Positions 12,328 through 22,700 of a stretch of DNA of 64,000 bases are shown in pieces. The stretch lies in contig PUFA01000203.1 of NCBI GenBank assembly GCA_003508835.1, forward strand, positions 1,208,501-1,272,500. Reading direction: 5' to 3'. The notes beneath the pieces were generated by a model that saw nothing but the letters and a program-made list of their open reading frames with translations, searched no databases and was not told the DNA's origin. The position numbers and the translations under genes are program-made. How positions within the stretch are numbered: position 1 is the first letter of the stretch; each line of letters starts with the position of its first letter. This DNA comes from Eonycteris spelaea (lineage: Eukaryota > Chordata > Mammalia > Chiroptera > Pteropodidae).

Positions 12328-12829
12328 CAGTCACGCGCCACCTGACGACAGGATACACCGAAGCGACGCGCCGCCAGCCGGGGTCGTGCGAACGCCACAG
12401 CGCACGCGCACCGACGCCGGCCGCATGGCCCACGGCACCCCTGGGCGGTCAGGTCCCTCCCCCGCTCCCGGGCTGCGAGCCGGGATGGCACATCACTGCA
12501 CTGGGCGCTGGAGGCAACTGGAACGCCACGGCGAGGTGTGTATGTGAGCACAGACGACGTGGTGAGAACACGGCATAAAAGCCGGAGGACGGTGCACCTG
12601 CGCGGGGCGCCGCCCACGAACGCGGCCGGAGAGCGCAGCGAACCCGTGAGCGGGGAACAGCTCATTACCACGATGGAGCACCGCGGGCCATGCTTCACCC
12701 AACGGCACTGCGACGACTGCAGCGTCACTAGGCGACAGAAACATGCGGCTCCATCATAATCTTGTGGGACCAGCGTGGTATATGTGGCCGGTTGTTGACC
12801 GAAGCGTCATTCGGCAGCGCACAACTCTG
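12328..12829. mobile_element. Tigger-like DNA transposon relic (MITE) with inverted ends
   Basis: Left end CAGTCACGCGCCACCTGACG and right end GTCATTCGGCAGCGCACAAC + TCTG are imperfect inverted repeats. The right part carries CATAATCTTGTGGGACCAGC and GTATATGTGGCCGGTTGTTG, matching my memory of a TcMar-Tigger family with ends CAGTCATGCG...ACGACG. About 500 bp, no transposase ORF, so a non-autonomous or internally deleted copy. CpG-rich through the middle. The exact Repbase name is uncertain. Confidence 0.6.
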
Positions 12830-13808
12830 TAAGTGTGGTGTAAGGCACGCGAGCCGACACGTGTGGAAGCATTCTGTCGCCCGCAAAGCATTTCCACCGC
12901 TCTGCGGGGCAGGGCTGCTCAGAGTGGAGCACAGACCAGCAGCGTGGGCATCACCCACGAGCCTGGGAGAAATACAGAATTTCGGAATGCCCCCCAGACC
13001 TGCTGAATAAGAGCCGACATTTTAACAAGATCCGGAGCGCTTTATGTGTCAGCGTTGGGGAAGCCACGCTTTCAAGCTAAAGGCTGCCAGGATCACAACG
13101 ATGACAGCTACCCCAAAAGGCTGACTCCATCCTGACCTGTTACCGGAACCGGCGCCGATAATGACCACTAGACTCATTCGGAACTCTTCAGTCAACCGCC
13201 CTCACCGCATTCAATCACCTCGTAAATACTAGACACACCGGGGTTTGCTCCCCACTTCTCGGCTGGCAACAAGGCCTTTGCCTCCTCCTGCCCCCCTCTT
13301 CTCCCTGCGCATCTGCACGAACGCTCTGCGACCCGGAGCTGCCTCCGTGGAGCGATCGCATCCACACGCCTGCCCGCCGGGCGTAGCGAGCTTGCACTTC
13401 CTCAGAGGGCCCTGGGGACACCTCCCTAGAATTAGGTGAAATTCCCACCCGCCTTCTGTGTTCTTTGATAGGTGCCCACGTGATCCCGCATCACAGTCAC
13501 CACGTGACAGTCCTCTCCACCTACTCCACATGACAGCCCCTTTGTACAGCTTCTGTCCTGCCTCTCGCACAGCCGCCGCTGGGCCCTCGGACATGCCGCT
13601 CGCCACGCTCCCTCCGCTGTCCGCGAACCTCATGCTCCTCCGATAGGAGGAGATGCCTCGTTACAGCAGTCCTGCACCGCACCCCCAAACTGCGTGGCGG
13701 GCTCCCACGGAACCGCAGCCAGGCACTGCAGACACCCGCCGCCCCCTCGACGGGTCCAGGTGCGCGGAGACCTCGGTCCTCGGGCACCGCACCCCGGTGG
13801 TTCCTCAC

Positions 13809-14090
13809 CTCAGCTCAGGGCGGTCCCGCCACCTCCGAGGCGAAGTCCAAGCCCAGGCCCCTAGGCCGCAGCGCCCGCTCGATCCGCTGCTCTCGGCGAC
13901 TGCCAGCCTCGGGCCACATCTTCCTCCATCTCGACCGGGCTCCCGGTCCTGCCGGAACCGGAAATTGGGACTCTGTATTCCCGCCCCTCGGAAGATGAAC
14001 AGTGCGCAGATCCACCAATGGCGTCCTGAGCTCCACGCCTCCCGGACCGAGGGCGGGGGGCGGTCCTTGCCGCCATCTTGAGTTTGGGCA
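13809..14090 (-). other. SLC25A44: Probable SLC25A44 non-coding exon 1
   Basis: Minus-strand CpG-rich block ending at a consensus donor (GCTGAG|GTGAGG, GT at 13807-13808). It lies about 4.9 kb upstream of the coding exon's acceptor at 8953. Near its 5' edge is AAGATGGCGGC (about 14080-14090), a YY1-type element often found just downstream of start sites of CpG-island genes. No ORF in it joins the carrier frame. Exon limits and start site are inferred. Confidence 0.55.
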
Positions 14091-14180
14091 GAAGCCACGC
14101 CTTTATTAGCTTCGCCGTGCCCCCAGCTCTATAGCGCGTACGTGTCCTTTCCAATTGGCGAAAATCGAGTCACAGCAGGC
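14091..14180 (-). promoter_or_regulatory. SLC25A44: SLC25A44 core promoter
   Basis: Upstream of the YY1-type ATGGCGGC element the minus strand has an A/T-rich AATAAAG (14102-14108) at a TATA-like distance. The plus strand has CCAATTGG (about 14150-14157). A further CCAAT on the plus strand (about 14014) lies inside the CpG island. These suggest a promoter firing on the minus strand; strength is unknown. Confidence 0.45.
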
Positions 14181-14489
14181 GCTTCTTGAAGATCCGATTC
14201 TAAATGAGTCACCTTGTGCTTCAAATCTATTGGAATCCTCGAATTAGAATTTAATCTGTAATTTTCGTGGAACTTTTCTCATCTATGGCGCCAAAGCAGT
14301 AGAAGCCGATGTGCAGCAGGAAGGATTAAGGGTAGACAACCAATTTTCAGGCTCGGGAACTCAAAAGATTGCAGCAATAGGGGACATCTTGGAGGTGGAG
14401 TAAATGACATTAAGGGTCTCTCTCAAGTCTGAAACTATTTGCCTATACATGGATTTAAAACAAGAGGAAGGGCTCTTTAAATGGGGGCA

Positions 14490-15395
14490 TGGGAGGCCTG
14501 GAGTGGAGTCAAATCATTTCAAAGTAGATATTTCCACAACTGAACAACAAAAGGACATACAACCAAATTTTTAAATGGCCAAAGGACTCTAGACATTCTT
14601 CCACAGGAGAGTACAAATGGCCAATAAGCACATGAATATCATTAATGATATCAATATATCAATATCATTAGTGATTAGAGACATGCACATCAAAACGACA
14701 ATGAGATCCCACTTCACGCCCGCTAAGATGGCTAAAATGAAGACAGACAAACAAACAAAAACCCTGGAAACAACTAGTGCTAGCAACAAGGATGTGGGGG
14801 AAATTGGACCCCATTTGGGAATGCAAAATGGTGCGGCTGTTGTGGGAAAACAGTTTGGCAGTTCCTCCGAAAGTTAAGCAAAGTTACCGTATGACCCAAC
14901 AATTTCACTCTGAATATATACCCAAGAGAACCAAAAACAGATGTTGAAACCAAAACTTGTACAAGAATGTCCATAGGAGCACTACTCACAGTGGTCAAAA
15001 CTTAGAAACAGGTGGTGATACATATCCACACAATGGAATGTTATTCAGTGATAAAAAGTAATGATGTATTGATACATATGACGTGGATGAATCTTGAAAC
15101 CACTGCGCTAAGTGAAACAATCCAGACACAAAAGTCACCTTTGGTATAATTCCATTTATACAAAATATACAGAATAGGCAAATTATAGAGACAGTGGATT
15201 TGGTGTCTGCTGGGGGCTGTGGCGGGGGAGAGTGGGGAGTGACTGCTTAATTAGTGCAGGGTTTTATCTGGGGGTGATGAAAGTGTTCTGGGATTGGAGA
15301 GTGGTGATGATTGCACACATTGCGAGTGACTACATGTCACAAACTGTAAATTTTTGTTCTGCGTATTTTACTACAATAAGAAAAATTTGAAAGTG
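14490..15395 (+). mobile_element. L1 LINE fragment (3' end of ORF2 plus 3' UTR)
   Basis: Diagnostic L1M phrases in order: AAATGGCCAATAAGCACATG, CAAAACGACAATGAGATCCC, GGAAAACAGTTTGGCAGTTC, ACACAATGGAATGTTATTCA, then the 3' UTR run GATGAAAGTGTTCTGGGATT and TTTTACTACAATAAGAAAAA. 5'-truncated with many indels; no intact reading frame. Confidence 0.85.
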
Positions 15396-15599
15396 AGTTT
15401 TCTTATACGTAAGCCAAGTCATCATGCTGTGCACGCAAAATTTTTACAGTGCTGTATGTCAATTGCATCTCCATAAAAGTGGAGAAAAAGATACTGTCCT
15501 TCATTAAATATGTCTTTTACTATAAAAAAATATTTGCCACCTCCAGGATAGATCCCTCCTCAAGTCCAGATCTGTGCTGACAGCTGCTTCAAAATACCT

Positions 15600-15935
15600 A
15601 ATGGAGATTTCGAACTTAGTGTGACGGATAGTTGTCAGTCAGTCAGTTTGGCCAGGCTGTGGTACCTAGTCCTTCAAACGCTAACACTATTACTGTGGAG
15701 GGATGCTGTAGGTGTGGTTACCATCTGCGATCAGCTGAGATTACCTTGATAATGTAGGTGGGCCTCAGCTAATCAGTGGAAAGGCCATTAGGACAAAACT
15801 GAGGTTTCTCCGAGGAGAAAATTCTGCATCAAGACTTTAGTATCAGCTCCTGCGCGGTGATTCCAGACACGCCAGCCTCCGTCATGGCCAATCAGTTTCT
15901 CGAAGGATCTGTATTGGAGAACCCCGACTGACGTC
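15600..15935 (+). repeat. Old LTR-like interspersed repeat, family uncertain
   Basis: TAATGTAGGTGGGCCTCAGC, TAATCAGTGGAAAGGCC, AAACTGAGGTTTCTCCGAGG and TTCTGCATCAAGACTTTAGT resemble a common mammalian MaLR/ERVL-type or related repeat (GTGGGCCTCATCCAATCAGT...). I cannot name the subfamily without a library search. Confidence 0.45.
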
Positions 15936-16019
15936 TAGCGTGTCCAACTGGAACTCCTGTTCTCCCCCACATCTCACCACCTGCTGTCGTCTTCACCTCA
16001 GATAACTGGCAGCTCCATC

Positions 16020-16808
16020 CTTCCATTTGTCCAGACCAAAATTCTGGGAGTCATCCTCGAATGTCCTTTTTCTCACACATCCCATGCACCCATAATCAAA
16101 TACCATTGGCCTTATTTTAAAAAGATGTCCAGGCCTGGACCACTTCCCATCACCTCCAAAGGACCACGCTGGTCCCAGCCACCATTATCTCTCACCTGGA
16201 TTATTCTAGTGGCTTCCTCACTGGTGTCTTCCCTTCACCCTTGCTTCTGCTACATTCTTATCATGATAAAGCAGCCAAAGTGATACTTTTAAACTGAAAG
16301 TCAGATTCCATCCCTCCTTGGTTCAAAACCCTCCAGTGGCTTTCCACTAAATCTTTACGATGGCCTCCAGGGGCCTACAATTCACCTCACCCCCAATTCC
16401 TATCAGCTTTCTGCTTTATCTACTGCCTCAGGACCTTGGCATTGGCTGCTGCTTCTTTCTGGAAGTTCTTACAGACACCCACAAAAGCTCATGTTCTCGC
16501 TTACTTTGTTTCATTGTTCAATTCAGCCATTGTTCAAACTTCGCCTTATCAGTGAGACCCACTCTGAATCCAGCTTAAAACTGTAGACACACACCCTTCC
16601 CACTCTCATCCTTCCTTCTCCAACTCAGTATTTTCCTCCACAGCACATCACCTGATGAACCCTCCCTCTCTTACTTGAATACCTATTATTTGTCTCCCAC
16701 ACTAGCATGTCTGGTCCGTGACAGCAGGAATTGTGTGTGTGTTGTTTCCTCACGTGCCCTCAGCACCCAGTGGTACCTGTCATGTAAATATTTGTTGAAT
16801 AGATGAAT
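16020..16808 (+). mobile_element. L2 LINE, about 0.8 kb including 3' terminus
   Basis: Near-collinear with the L2 3' region: CCACCATTATCTCTCACCTG, GATTATTCTAGTGGCTTCCT, AGCAGCCAAAGTGATACTTT, AAAACCCTCCAGTGGCTTTC, then terminus GTAAATATTTGTTGAATAGA + TGAATG. Degraded coding sequence; longest L2 in the window. Confidence 0.8.
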
Positions 16809-17204
16809 GGAGTTCAGCATTGAGAGAGTGCCCGCCGCGGGCGAGGCACAGAAGCACAGGGAGCGGCCGCATCGCGTGGGGGTTTGTTCTGAGGTGCGCG
16901 TAGGGCACTAACTCTGCGTGGGAGGTTAGAGAGGAGGATGATCTGTGTGGGAGAAATGACGTGACCCAATCCCAGCCCAGTGCCCCCGCCACCGCCCCAT
17001 GCGGCCCCACAGCCCTTGGCCTCGGGGTCATCAGGGAAGCCTCCAGAGAGGGCGCTGGAGAACTGAAAGCCAGGCCTCGGGTACGAGAGTGTTGGGTAAT
17101 GGGAGGAGGCAAAGGAGCCAGCAGAGGAGGAAGAAAGAACCGGAGAAGCCAAGTAGCCCCCGGGAAAGGAGCCAGAGCAGACGGATCCATTGGTGTCTGT
17201 CAGC

Positions 17205-17575
17205 AGACGGGCGGATGAAGAAATCGTGGTCTATACAGTGGAATAGCATTCGGCCTCAAAAACAAACGAAATCCTGTCACGAACTACAACGTGGAGAAAC
17301 CCAGAGGACAGCATGGTGAGTGAAATGAACCAGTCACAGGACACATACTGTGTGATTCCCCTTACACGAGGGACCTGGAGGTGTCGCATCGCAGACTCGG
17401 CCTGGGAGGGCAGGTGCCGGGGGCTGGGAGCTGTGGTTCCGTGGGGCAGACTTTCGGTTCTGCAAGGTGAGGAAGCCCTAGTGGCCCCGCACACGATGAC
17501 GTGGCTCGGGGACGCATTTTGTAGCATTTTAACCACCTTGTTTTGGTGTGCTTTTAACTACCTTTGAAACATTTC
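17205..17575 (+). mobile_element. L1 LINE 3' fragment
   Basis: CTATACAGTGGAATAGCATT, GTGAGTGAAATGAACCAGTC, ACACATACTGTGTGATTCCC and GGGGCTGGGAGCTG correspond to the L1M 3' end (TATACAATGGAATATTATTC..., AAGTGAAATAAGCCAGTCAC). Followed by an A-run at 17587. Heavily mutated at former CpGs. Confidence 0.7.
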
Positions 17576-18499
17576 TTGAAAACTCAAAAAAAAAAGAAGC
17601 CATAGAAGGGGGTTGTGAATTTAGGGCGGTCAGGGGGTGGAGGCTGCACAGGTGTCAAGATCAGTTAGGGCTTGTGGGTAATTGTGAAGTCATCTGAGCG
17701 AGGCGAAGCCAGACCGCAGGCGGGGCGGGGGGGGCGACCCTGGGTGTCGAGCAGGGAGCAGCCAGCCAGAAGCTCTCCTGCCTGTAGTGCTAACAGGAAA
17801 GAGAGGAAGCGGGCTGGAGGGAGCAGTTTGGGGGTGTTGTTTTTTTCCTACAGAGAAAAAAACACCTAGCGCCCCTGAGGGCGGAGAGGGGAGAGGGAGC
17901 TGAGGAGTGCTGAAGTGAGGGGACAATGTGAGGGCCCTCTGCGGAGAGACGCCACGGCAACGGCTCTGGGTGGCCTTGGCTGGAAGAGGGACAGGTGCCT
18001 GTGTGACAGGAGGGAGGGCGGGGGTGGCGTGGGGGTGCGGACAGTGTGCTGGTCAGAAGCTGGGACCTAGCGGCGGCCAGGCGGGGGTGGGGCGGGGCTG
18101 GTCTTTCCCTGAATCCCATCCCCCAAGGGCCAAAACCATTGCTGCGGGGAGTGGGGGGGACCGAGCTGGAGTCACGCGCAGCGAGCCACGTGCGAGAGCC
18201 GGGGACAGCAACCGGCCCGGCAGGGAGACCTGCCGGCTCAGCGCCCAGCGGCGGACGAGGCGTTACGGGGCCATCTGGTCAGCGCAGGGCGTCCGCGAAA
18301 GGCGAGGTCTGGGGTACGCGGGAGCAAAGGCTGGAGCGGAGGGCAGGGCCGTGGGGCTGGCTCTGGGGCAGGAGCCGCGGCTTGGAGTTCTAGGGAACAG
18401 TCAGTCTCCCCTCACGCCCAGCCCTGGTCCCTTCACGTCCTCGATGCCTGGTCCCCGTACACCTGGCAGTTCTCCGCCGGGGCGCTGGCCAGCACGGCA

Positions 18500-19135
18500 C
18501 TGGTCATAAGCTTTGTTTTTTTAATAAAAAATAAACGGTCTGTGACAAGCAATTTTCTGAATCCAAAAACAAAGGGAGGAGAGAGGTCAACGGGTCAGCC
18601 AGGTGAAGGCGCGAACAGGCTCAGGTCAACCCACCACTCTAGCCGGGCCAGAAGGGACGCAGCTTGCTGGACGCATCTTGCCCCCCAAGCGGGACGGGAG
18701 GTGGGACTGAGGAGAGACTCCCCGCGGCATTGCACAACGTCCAGGGCAGCAGGAGGGGCAGCTCCCTGCAGCCCCCCAGGGAGCCCCGGGAGCGGGGAGT
18801 GTCGGGTCCAAGGTGGCAGCCGCTCAGGGTGAGTCTGCAGGAGCCGTGACAGGCTCGCTCGCGGCTGCTCAGAGGCTCCGTGTCCACTGTCGCAGGCGCC
18901 GGGAACAGCCACACGTCTTAGGGTCTCCCGGAAGAGCTTGTTTTAGAGGGTCCCCTCCAGGCCCTCCTCTCACAGTCAAGGTCCAGGTCCAGGGCGGCCC
19001 CCGTCAGGGCCCATGTGCTTGGTGGAGAGCCGCCCCACGCGGGGGCCGGCGCTGCGCCCGGCCCCCTGCGGGGTGGAGAGGCTGCCGCCAGGTGGCACGG
19101 CCAGGCGCCACGCCGCCCCAGCCTGTGCCTGGAGC
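18500..19135 (-). other. SEMA4A: SEMA4A 3' UTR
   Basis: GC-rich sequence continuing the last exon after TGA (19136-19138) to the ATTAAA at 18520-18525. No repeat or ORF of note. Confidence 0.65.
18520..18525 (-). terminator. SEMA4A: SEMA4A poly(A) signal (ATTAAA)
   Basis: ATTAAA on the minus strand, about 0.6 kb beyond the SEMA4A stop, within an A/T-rich patch. Cleavage would be near 18,500. This gives a 3' UTR of roughly 18,500-19,135, similar in length to human. Confidence 0.6.
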
Positions 19136-19726
19136 TCACACCACCTCGGTGCCCAGGCGGTCGCCGTCGGCGCCCGCGCTGCTGGCCACGGTCCTGTGCC
19201 CGTTGGGAGGTGGGAGGTGCTGCTCCCTGCTCAGGGGGGCCTTCTCCCCCGGCGGCAGAGGCCCACAGCCCTGGACCTTGCCCCGGCCTCGCAGCGCCCC
19301 CAGCGGGGACACCAGGAGGAGGACGAGGGCTGCAGAGAGCACCAAGGCCAGCAGCGCGGTGACGACGAGGAAGTGCGGCCAGTAGGACCGCTGTGCGGCC
19401 GGGGCAGCCCCGCCGCCCACCCTGGTCAGCGGGGCCTCCACGCGCTCCCGGGGATGCCCGCCAGGTCGGGGCCAGGGCCAGCGGCTGGTCCCGGCTGTCC
19501 ACCCAGTAGGAGACCACGGGGTACGAGAAGCCGTTCTCGGTGGCCCAGCACTGGTAGAGGCCGCCCGCCCCGTCCCGCAGCGCCAGCAGCAGGGAGCCGT
19601 TGTAGACCACGGAGGAGGCCCTCGGCACTGGGGCCGGGCCCTGGCCCCAGTGGTAAGAGGCCAGGGCTGAGAGGTGGGGGCAGGGGAGCTCCAGGATGGA
19701 GTTGGGGACGGCCAGGACTTCTTTAA
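19136..19726 (-). CDS. SEMA4A: SEMA4A coding exon 14: Ig-like, TM, tail (two frame breaks)
   Basis: Acceptor [25 protein letters not shown] ... [16 protein letters not shown] ... [20 protein letters not shown] reads in one frame to about 19475. [11 protein letters not shown] ... [17 protein letters not shown] ... [13 protein letters not shown] ... LGTEVV-stop reads in another. Against the conserved protein, one base is missing near 19464-19472 and one C near 19448-19455. The exon is 591 nt where 593 would keep frame. Every other position looks constrained, so I treat it as a working exon with consensus errors. Confidence 0.88.
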   Translation of the reverse strand, partial: LKKSWPSPTPSWSSPAPTSQPWPLTTGARARPQCRGPPPWSTTAPCCWRCGTGRAASTSAGPPRTASRTPWSPTGWTAGTSRWPWPRPGGHPRERVEAPLTRVGGGAAPAAQRSYWPHFLVVTALLALVLSAALVLLLVSPLGALRGRGKVQGCGPLPPGEKAPLSREQHLPPPNGHRTVASSAGADGDRLGTEVV

Positions 19727-22700
19727 CTGCGGGCGGAGGAAAGGGGGCAAAGGTTAAGTGGGGGTCGGGGGGAGAGGGAGGTGGGAGAGGGTCTCTACCC
19801 TACAAATGGTCTCCCAACTCACACCTCCAACTCTCATGTCAGCTCCCAGCTCAGCCCCGAGCCCTTCCCCCGCTCCAGTCTGGACCCCAAACTACCCTGC
19901 AGCCCACCTGAGCCAGCTGACGCCACAGCCCACTTCACCTCCCATCCCGAGTCCCGGCTGGGAGTCCCCACCCCTCTCCCTACAGCCAGGATCCAAACCC
20001 GCCCGACTCTGGGAGTCGGGGTGTCAGCCAGGCGGGCGCTGGGGGAAGAGATGAGGCGAGAAGGGCCACCTGCCCGGAAGTCCTCCCGAGCCCTTGCGCC
20101 CCCGGTCCCACACTCACTGATTTGGGGGCGACTCTGAGATGGGAGGCTCCTGCCCACGGGGCCATTGGCACACGCGTAGCCAGGGTTCCCGCGATCCACA
20201 TCCTGTCTCCAGGACCTCCTGAGAAGGCAGGAAAGCGAAGAGCATCCCTGAAGCACACGCAGTGGGACGAGGGAGGAGGCGGAGCCGCGGGGAAGAAGGC
20301 AGGGTACAAGGCAGGGCAGAGAGAAGAGACCCAGATGCTGGAGCAGCTTCAGAACTGTGGGTGCAGCCCACCCTGAAGAGTGGTCTTGGAGGGAATGCGT
20401 CTGGGGCCCTGGAGGGAGGAAGGACAGGGGCCCCCTGGGCAGAAGGGGTCCTGGCGCTGTCCAGGATGGGCACTCACGGGACGGGGGTGGGCAGCAGGCT
20501 GCAGATTCGGGACTCAGGGTGCCAGGCACAGTGGGGGTCCCGGGCAAGGACGCAGTCCATGCAGCTTTCGTACACACTACAGTTGGCTCGGGGAACCCTC
20601 ACGACGCCTCCTGAGAAGCCTGCAAACACTGCGCCCTGGAAGAGAGACGGAGTGTCCCATGCTCCCGCGTGCCTGCCCCGGACCCAGCAGCCCCGGCCCA
20701 CCGCCTCTGGAGGCCCCTCCGCACCTGGGCGGGGGCCAGCTGCAGGTTGAGAACAGGTTCCGGCCTGGGAAACAGCTGGATCTCTTCCACCAGATGTGCT
20801 CTGCCGTCCCCACTCACGACGGCCTTGTGCAGGGCGCCCGTGGCTGCGGGAGACAGAGAGCTGACCATGTCCGCCCTGGGGCCCAGGCTGCCCCTCCTCT
20901 CCCGCCCGGCCCGCCATCACAGGTTCTTCCCCAAGTGCCACAGGGATGGAGCGTTCTCGTGAGCGGCTTGCAGTCCCTGCCCCTCGGTCCTGCTTCGCAA
21001 TTGCCTGACCAAACTCCGTCCCTGAAGGAACCCAAGTGTCCACGTTCTCCGGGGACGTGGGGCGGCGGGCAGCTGAGTGCTCTTGTGGCAAGCTCGTCGC
21101 CGCCGGCAAAGGCACTTCGGGGAGTTCTGCCCCGACCGCCCTTTAAAAACTGTGACCACCCCAACTGGCGTTGAGGACCCTGCTCACGCTGGACTGATCT
21201 CTCCTGATGCCCTGCGTCGCTGACTTGGGGTGCTTACTGCCTGTCACCCCGCACCCCACAAGGCCAAGCTGCTCTCCACTGCGTGCTCCAAGCGTGCACT
21301 AGTCACAGGGCTCCCCCCACTAAGGCTCGGGGTCACCACGTCACCAGGCCTTCCACATGCTCGGCAGTCCCCGGACTCCCCTGACTCTCCCTCCTTCTGC
21401 CCTCAGTGACTGCAATGGCTGCTTGAGTCCACCCCGCTCCGCACACCTCCCGCCTGTCAGCCTCACTCCCAGCTCAAGACCTGTGTCCCCTAACATGGCA
21501 CCTTCACTCAGGGCTTCCTTTGCTTCCTGCCCGCCCCCAGGTCAGGCCCCCCACCCCGTCTAACCCCCCTTGACTCCTGCACGGCCAGCAGAGCCACTGG
21601 CCCTCCACCCCGGCCCTCCACTCACCCCCCCCGTGCGCCCCCCCCGCCCTCCCCCCCCCGCCCTCCTCCGTTCTGGCCAGCCCTCCCCCTCCCTCTCCCC
21701 ACCTCCCCCCAGGCCTCTGGCCTCCAGCGTCCTCTGCGACTCCGCCTGCCAGTCATCCACCATCTCCATCCCCCCTCCACCGGGACCCTCACAGCCTTTC
21801 CCGTATTTAAGAAGAGAAGGCTGTCTGCACCCCCACTCTCCTCCAGTCACCCCCTCCCCCTTCAGAGCCATGTGTCCCGAGGCAGCGACGTCTGCACTGG
21901 CCGCGTCCAGCTCCCCTCAGCCCGCTCCCTCTTCACCTCCAACGTGGCCCCGCGGGACAAGCAGCTCTCGCCGAGGCCACAAAGCCCCGTGCGCATCTCC
22001 CCCGCCAGACAAAAGCTCGGAAAGCGTAGGCACTGGGCTCCTTCGTTTCCCCGCTGCATTGTCAGAGCCTAGCAGGGTGCCAGGCACATAGCAGGTGCTC
22101 AGAAAACATTTCTTGGATGAGTGCATGCATGAACGAACGCAAAGGTTTCCACCTGAGTGAGTGGCAGCCCCTGCCCTAGCCCCCTGAGGGATGTCCTGGG
22201 GCCCTTTACTCACTGGTGCCCAGGTACATGACCAGATGGCTGTGCCCGTCGAGGTCCTGGGCGGCCTCCACCGCCAGTCGCGTGTACTCCACACCTGACT
22301 TCACCAGCAGGGGCGTCCCCGCCACCTGCTCATCCATCAGGAAGTGGGCCTTCATGAAGTTCAAGGCTTTATCGGAGGAAGGGCCCACCGAGCACTACAG
22401 GGGAAGGAGGCAGGTCCGGTCAGCTTGCTCCCTCCCTCCGCCTTGCTCCGGAGGGTGGGTAGTGGGGAGCTGCCTGGCTGGGAACCCCAGCACCCCGACG
22501 CCTGAGGCTCCGAAACCGTGAACTGGGCGGGGTGCCAGGGCGCGGCAGGCTGACCGTGAGGACGACATGAAAACCGCACACGGGGGAATCAGCAGAGCGG
22601 TTGGCGTGGACGAAGGACTCGCCAGACGTTGGCTGTCCCGCCTTCACGCCCGGTCACCCTCATCGAGGACTCCGCCAGCCGGGAGCCGGCAGGAAGTTGC

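Larger units (their letters stand above)
8954..13808 (-). other. SLC25A44: SLC25A44 5' intron
   Basis: 4.9-kb intron separating the likely 5' UTR exon from the coding start. It holds MIR fragments (about 10850-10990 minus; 12200-12320 plus), a Tigger-like DNA transposon relic (12328-12829) and a C-run near 12001-12011. No gene was recognised inside. Confidence 0.6.
14181..18489. other. Intergenic spacer SLC25A44 promoter to SEMA4A 3' end
   Basis: No gene recognised. About half is L1/L2/LTR-like relics (separate entries). 17.7-18.45 kb is GC-rich unique sequence with a G-run near 17721-17735 and scattered CpGs, but no ORF resembling a known protein. Confidence 0.7.

Noticed and set aside
21597..21720. 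Long C/T-rich tract as a G-quadruplex regulator
   Set aside because: Opposite strand is G-rich, but the tract is intronic, irregular and of a kind common in GC-rich introns; no positional clue to function.
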